In this document: in pieces, positions 60,701 through 64,000 of the stretch | Layout: every line of letters begins with the position of its first letter | Position numbering within the stretch: the stretch's first letter is position 1 | Source: Ciona savignyi | Lineage: Eukaryota > Chordata > Ascidiacea > Phlebobranchia > Cionidae | Direction: 5' to 3' | DNA: 64,000 bases | Assembly: GCA_000149265.1 (NCBI GenBank) | Contig: CH003364.1 | Span: forward strand, 2,258,981-2,322,980 | Notes under the pieces: generated by a model | Seen by the model: only the letters and a program-made list of their open reading frames with translations | Told to the model about the DNA's origin: nothing | Databases searched by the model: none | Translations under genes and position numbers: made by a program

Positions 60701-63686
60701 ACTGTCCTCAGTGTGTTCAACTACCTCCAACATCCATTTGGCATCTCCGTCGGCTTGAATGAAGGTATGAATCATCATCTTAGTTTGGAGCAACAGACTT
60801 TCTATGGCTTACATACCTGGTCCCATGCACTATGGACCCGCCCATACTTTTGTCATGTATTGTGTCATGTTATAACTGCAAAGATGTGTTGGAAAACGGA
60901 TGCAACAAGAGTGTGAAGTAAAATTATTTTTGTTAGTAATTTAAAGATGATCTTAACAAAAACTAGCAGAAAATACAGCAGAATGAATATAAGTGCAATT
61001 AACAGTCATTTAACTTGAAACAGCAGAGAAAAGTACAAAACAAAATTACTTTTATTGCTTTTTATCTTTACATAAAATCATTTGAAGCCAATAGTGCTTT
61101 TAATATTTAGATCGGATTCGTTATTCCAAAATCTTAGGCTTTACCAAAAGCTATTTTCACCACAGTTTACTGGACGGATGTGATGGCCCACAGTGTGCTC
61201 AAGTGCAACAAGTGGACGGGTAATAATGTGACTGTGATCGACTCGCACCTTCATTTTCCAATGGACATCCACGTCGACCACCCCACAGCCCAACCTGAAA
61301 GTAAGATGTTGTACTAAATGTTTTTCACCATTTCTCAATGGCAATGAGTTAAGTGTTTTCATTGGTATCTTTGAGGATGGTGACCAGTCAACTGAACCCC
61401 TTTTAACTAAACCCCATTCAACTAAACCCCTTACAACTGAACCCCTTTCAACTGAACCCCTTACAACGGAACCCCTTTCAACTGAACCCCATACAACTGA
61501 ACCCCTTGCAACTAAACCCCTTTTAACTGAACCCCTTTAAACTGAACCCCTTTAAACTGAACCCCTTTACAACTGAACCCCTTTTAACTGAACCCCTTTT
61601 AATTGAACCCATTTACAACTGGACCCCTTTAAACTTTACAAATTGCATAGAAATACCAAGAATTTTAAAAAGGAGATACAATTTACAAAGTGTCCGAGGA
61701 ACTAACCAAAAGTCTTAAGAAAAACCAATTCAGTTGTAGGGGTTCTTTGTAGGGGTTCAGTTGTCATGGAACTCTAAGGATGTGGTAACCCCAGTATGAT
61801 AATTGTCAGTTTATCTTTTGGTCACAGTTTGTTACCCTAGCTATTGCAATAATAGTAGTGATTAGAAATATTATTTGATTTAAAAAAAATATTTTTTAAC
61901 TATATACTGACATACATTTTTGTAATTCCAGTGCAAAATCACTGTATCGGCAACTCATGCCAGTTCATGTGCATTCCATTACCATCTGGTGGTGCTAAGC
62001 GCTTCACCTGTGTATGCCCTGATGGCTACGTCATGCAGGACTCCTGTGTCAAAGGTACGAACAAAATAATTGGTTGATTCTTATATATTTAAAAAAAGTG
62101 TCAAATTCTGAACAAATGAATATAATGGCAAACCAAGACATAACTTCACATCCCCTTTCTTTAAAAACTGTGTTTTATGTTACATTGATTGTGTTTTATG
62201 TTACATCAAAATCTGTTTTTAAAGTTACATTGTACTTGCTAAAATATCTGGCAACAAATAGCAGCACAATCTTGAAATCGACTCTTTTCATTAGGACTAC
62301 AACAATATATCAAGAATTTCATTCTGCACACTAACAATATGTAAATACGCTTTAACTGATTATTACTTTTGTACAATTTACATGTTTTTGGCGAATAAAA
62401 TGTCCGGAAATTTTTTTTAAATCGAACAGGCTGATATCCTAATGGAAATTCATATAATTTGTGGAAATCAACAAAATAGTGCATCAAAAGCATTTTGAAA
62501 GCAACAACATCTTGGTATCATAATAGAAAATGTCACTTTTCCATGCATCTAAACTAGTATCGCCGCAGTGCTACTCTGAACTAACCACTTTTGTAACCTT
62601 ATCTTCGCCACAATATAATCACACAACAGTCACAACAACTATTAATAATTCACAGCCATATTACATATGGTTGTTGGATATTTAAAGTGTGAAAACTTTG
62701 CCTCGTTAACGTGACTGCGCTATGGCATGCTAACTTGTGTTATTGTGCCAGCTTGTCACTGAAATTTAACGCATATCAAAGTTTCTTCTATCTGCAGTAG
62801 GGAAGCCGACCGAAGGGCCCAACCGCATAACTAAACCATCTTCCACCCACCAACCTATAGGTTTCAATATTTTTTTTTCATTCTTTGCACTTACCAATAA
62901 GGATGCCACTTTACAAATTAATCTGCATGAGAGTATTTTTTTCATGGTGTCAGTTGATCTCTTAGATTTCTTTTTTTTACCTGATGTAAAATCAAACTAC
63001 TTTTGTAGTTATATGGTATAAACGTTTATGGTTGGTTGCCTGTAAGTGGTGCATTGGTTGAGTATATAAAAAATTATATATTTTTTTGTTAGGAAAATGT
63101 TTCTGTTTAGTAAAGACATTTAAATGTTATTTGGCACAAAATTGATCTGCTGACACAATTCACTACATCTTTATTAACAAATTGAACATCTACCTAGCAC
63201 CTCTGCAGTGGTGTTATTTAAACACTACTTAAAATGCTAGACAAACTGCCTGAATATAACATTGTATTTATGATGTTTTTAGCAATATCAGCACAGTAAT
63301 TCCAAAACAGCCTAAAAGATAAATGCATTGACTGGGGTATAAAAAAATGCTTTCTGAAACAAATAAAAGCTTCTTTAAAAATTGGTATCAATTACAATTC
63401 AGTTAAAGTACTTTTTGGAATATACGTCTATGAAGTCAGCTTTCAAATGGTACTCTACAGTCTATAATATTTGCCATACTGCATTGTTCAGATCTTTCTT
63501 TTTCCTCATTTCCTCTTTATCAACATCAATATTCCTATTTGGCCTGATGTGATGGATTAAAAATTATCATCTCAGCTCCCCCACCAAGCACAAGTACCCC
63601 AGTCGCAACAACACAAGCAGCTGTATCCAATGCACAGACTGGATGGTCAAGTGGAACCAAGTTACTCATTGGCTTCACCATTGCTG
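45725..63686 (+). CDS. LDLR/VLDLR-type lipoprotein receptor, 3' end outside the window
   Basis: Endocytic receptor of the LDLR/VLDLR/LRP8 group. Exons: 45725-45827, 46467-46595, 51196-51321, 51588-51715, 52734-52866, 53546-53669, 54128-54240, 54869-54994, 55760-55894, 56390-56506, 56983-57187, 57709-57831, 59273-59509, 59828-59949, 60618-60764, 61166-61300, 61932-62054, 62798-62860, 63576-63686. All join in phase (about 833 residues here). Exon 1 is a signal peptide ([18 protein letters not shown]). Eight exons each hold one LDL-A repeat with the calcium motif ([24 protein letters not shown] and so on). Two EGF modules follow (NECLVNNG.., DTNECLQ..). The six-bladed propeller has FWTD, YWVD, FWLD and YWTD, plus one degenerate blade. 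A third EGF, a Pro/Thr-rich stem and the first residues of the membrane span (LLIGFTIA) complete it. The repeat count matches VLDLR. The NPxY tail is not in view. Confidence 0.93.
47056..47334 (-). CDS. Intronic open frame of 92 codons, hypothetical
   Basis: The minus-strand frame lies inside the 4.6-kb first-repeat intron of the receptor gene. It starts AAAACATGGCGTCGG and encodes [17 protein letters not shown] and later an Arg/Ser-rich end ([18 protein letters not shown]). Local base composition is richer in G and C than the surrounding intron, which is why it is listed. No domain, partner exon or homologue was recognised. It could be a nested gene exon, a decayed insertion or chance. Confidence 0.2.
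   Translation of the reverse strand: MASVGIFKPCNQACLSLNAGAIRPHCMELGKPTATAPAQERSIGRAIINEMVRDASCTPTSDSIVIYSQRALTSRQRSLSTTFSFSLRRNGA
49290..49621 (+). mobile_element. hAT-type MITE with perfect 8-bp target duplication (family reference copy)
   Basis: A 332-bp element with ends CAGTGGTTCTCGATC and, inward from the right, CAGTGCTTCTCAAATGG. GCATAAAC is directly repeated at 49282-49289 and 49622-49629. Inside are repeated TGGCGCACC words near both ends. A truncated relative is at 6840-7030. It lies in the large intron of the receptor gene. Confidence 0.85.
53731..53860 (-). mobile_element. SINE fragment, strongly diverged
   Basis: Retains AATAGGATG at the tail, a mid block reading AGCCGGGTTATTAAAGCTATT and GCAGTGTAAAG on the plus strand. 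The core TTGGGCAAGG is lost. It lies in a receptor intron. Confidence 0.45.
55048..55335 (-). mobile_element. SINE copy, well preserved
   Basis: Read on the minus strand, it has AAGGGTTGTAGGTACGAAAC (B-box region), CTAGCTAGTCTGTTGTGTCC, TTGGGCAAGGCAATTAACGG, TGAATAATGGGTTCTACTAA, ACACTGCAATAGCTCCGGAA, GATCCGACGATTGCCGG and the CACGGGGATAAACATGAATA tail with ATCCTAATC repeats. It lies in the receptor intron after LDL-A repeat 7. Confidence 0.85.
56599..56663 (+). repeat. Short direct duplication
   Basis: ATGCCACAATTAATTTTTAA and the following AAATTATT are repeated about 36 bp apart in the intron after the first EGF exon. Confidence 0.85.
61375..61640 (+). repeat. Minisatellite with unit ACTGAACCCCTTTCA
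   Basis: About sixteen degenerate copies of a 14-17-bp unit (variants AACTAAACCCC, CAACTGAACCCCTTAC, AACTGGACCCC). It lies in the receptor intron after the exon ending at 61300. An inverse piece (GTAGGGGTTCAGTTG) appears at 61750-61764. Confidence 0.9.
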
Positions 63687-63776
63687 GTGAGAATTTTTTG
63701 GTTCAAGTATCAAATACACTGTTACTAACATTTGACTGATTTTATATGGGTTATGTAGTTCTTTAGTGTATATATA

Positions 63777-63990
63777 CCCGTACATGGGAAAAACGCAAGG
63801 GACAGTGTCACATAAGTTATTGTCAGATTACCTTGCGCCCACCTTCAGGTTACTGGAGCTATTGCAGTGTGTTCTATATAATTTAAGATGTTCCTTCAAT
63901 TTCAGTGAACTTATAACTACGCCACTAGTTATCAGTTTCTAACCTGCAACCATTCGACACAAAGGCGGCGCATTAACCCACCCAGCTATT
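63777..63990 (-). mobile_element. SINE copy at the right edge
   Basis: On the minus strand it has GTGTCGAATGGTTGCAGG (B-box region), ACACACTGCAATAGCTCCAG, CTGAAGGTGGGCGCAAGG and the block before CCCATGTACGGG. The core TTGGGCAAGG block is deleted. It lies in the intron following the last exon in view. Confidence 0.65.
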
Positions 63991-64000
63991 TAAATTTATT

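Overview
The window looks like a compact invertebrate chordate genome, most likely a sea squirt of the genus Ciona. The genes are split by short AT-rich introns with GT..AG borders, the four recognisable proteins are clearly animal orthologues, and one tRNA-derived SINE family is scattered through introns and spacers. No bacterial, viral or CRISPR-type feature was seen. There are two assembly gaps (26274-26531 and 37546-37658).

Layout: 1-2558 is spacer with SINE copies. 2559-7576 (minus) is a complete nine-exon cytosolic-type serine hydroxymethyltransferase. 7577-11829 is spacer with a hAT-type MITE. 11830-13092 (minus) is an intronless TSG101 (ESCRT-I). 13093-15612 is a divergent intergenic region. 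15613-31186 (plus) is a 20-exon CC2D1, an ESCRT-III (CHMP4) regulator with four DM14 repeats and a C2 domain. 31187-35098 is spacer packed with SINE and MITE copies. 35099-40343 is a 5.2-kb DNA transposon. 40722-41557 may be a small lineage-specific gene. 41558-45724 is spacer. 45725 to beyond the right end (plus) is an LDLR/VLDLR-type receptor with a signal peptide, eight LDL-A repeats, two EGF modules, a YWTD propeller, a third EGF, a Ser/Thr-rich stem and the start of the membrane span; the cytoplasmic tail lies outside.

The most unusual item is the transposon at 35099-40343. It is bounded by a 6-bp direct duplication (CAGGAG), has long inverted termini of about 0.6-0.7 kb made largely of a degenerate A/T-rich repeat, and carries two convergent genes: a DDE integrase-core transposase (minus) and an atypical alpha-kinase (plus). 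The terminal motif GGTGGCA-N3-CGTTATCA recurs at the inner end of each inverted repeat. Both reading frames contain one single-base break, so this copy is either decayed or affected by consensus errors. Similar one-base problems in CC2D1 at 25223 and 26184-26186, next to a gap, make assembly error a serious alternative.

Functionally the neighbours are mostly unrelated housekeeping genes. One suggestive pairing is TSG101 (ESCRT-I) head-to-head with CC2D1 (ESCRT-III regulator), with 2.5 kb between their start codons. Repeats include at least ten clear SINE copies, a pair of TA-flanked pogo/Tc1-like MITEs, three hAT-type MITEs with perfect 8-bp target duplications, two intronic minisatellites, and a decayed element with a perfect 20-bp hairpin in a CC2D1 intron.
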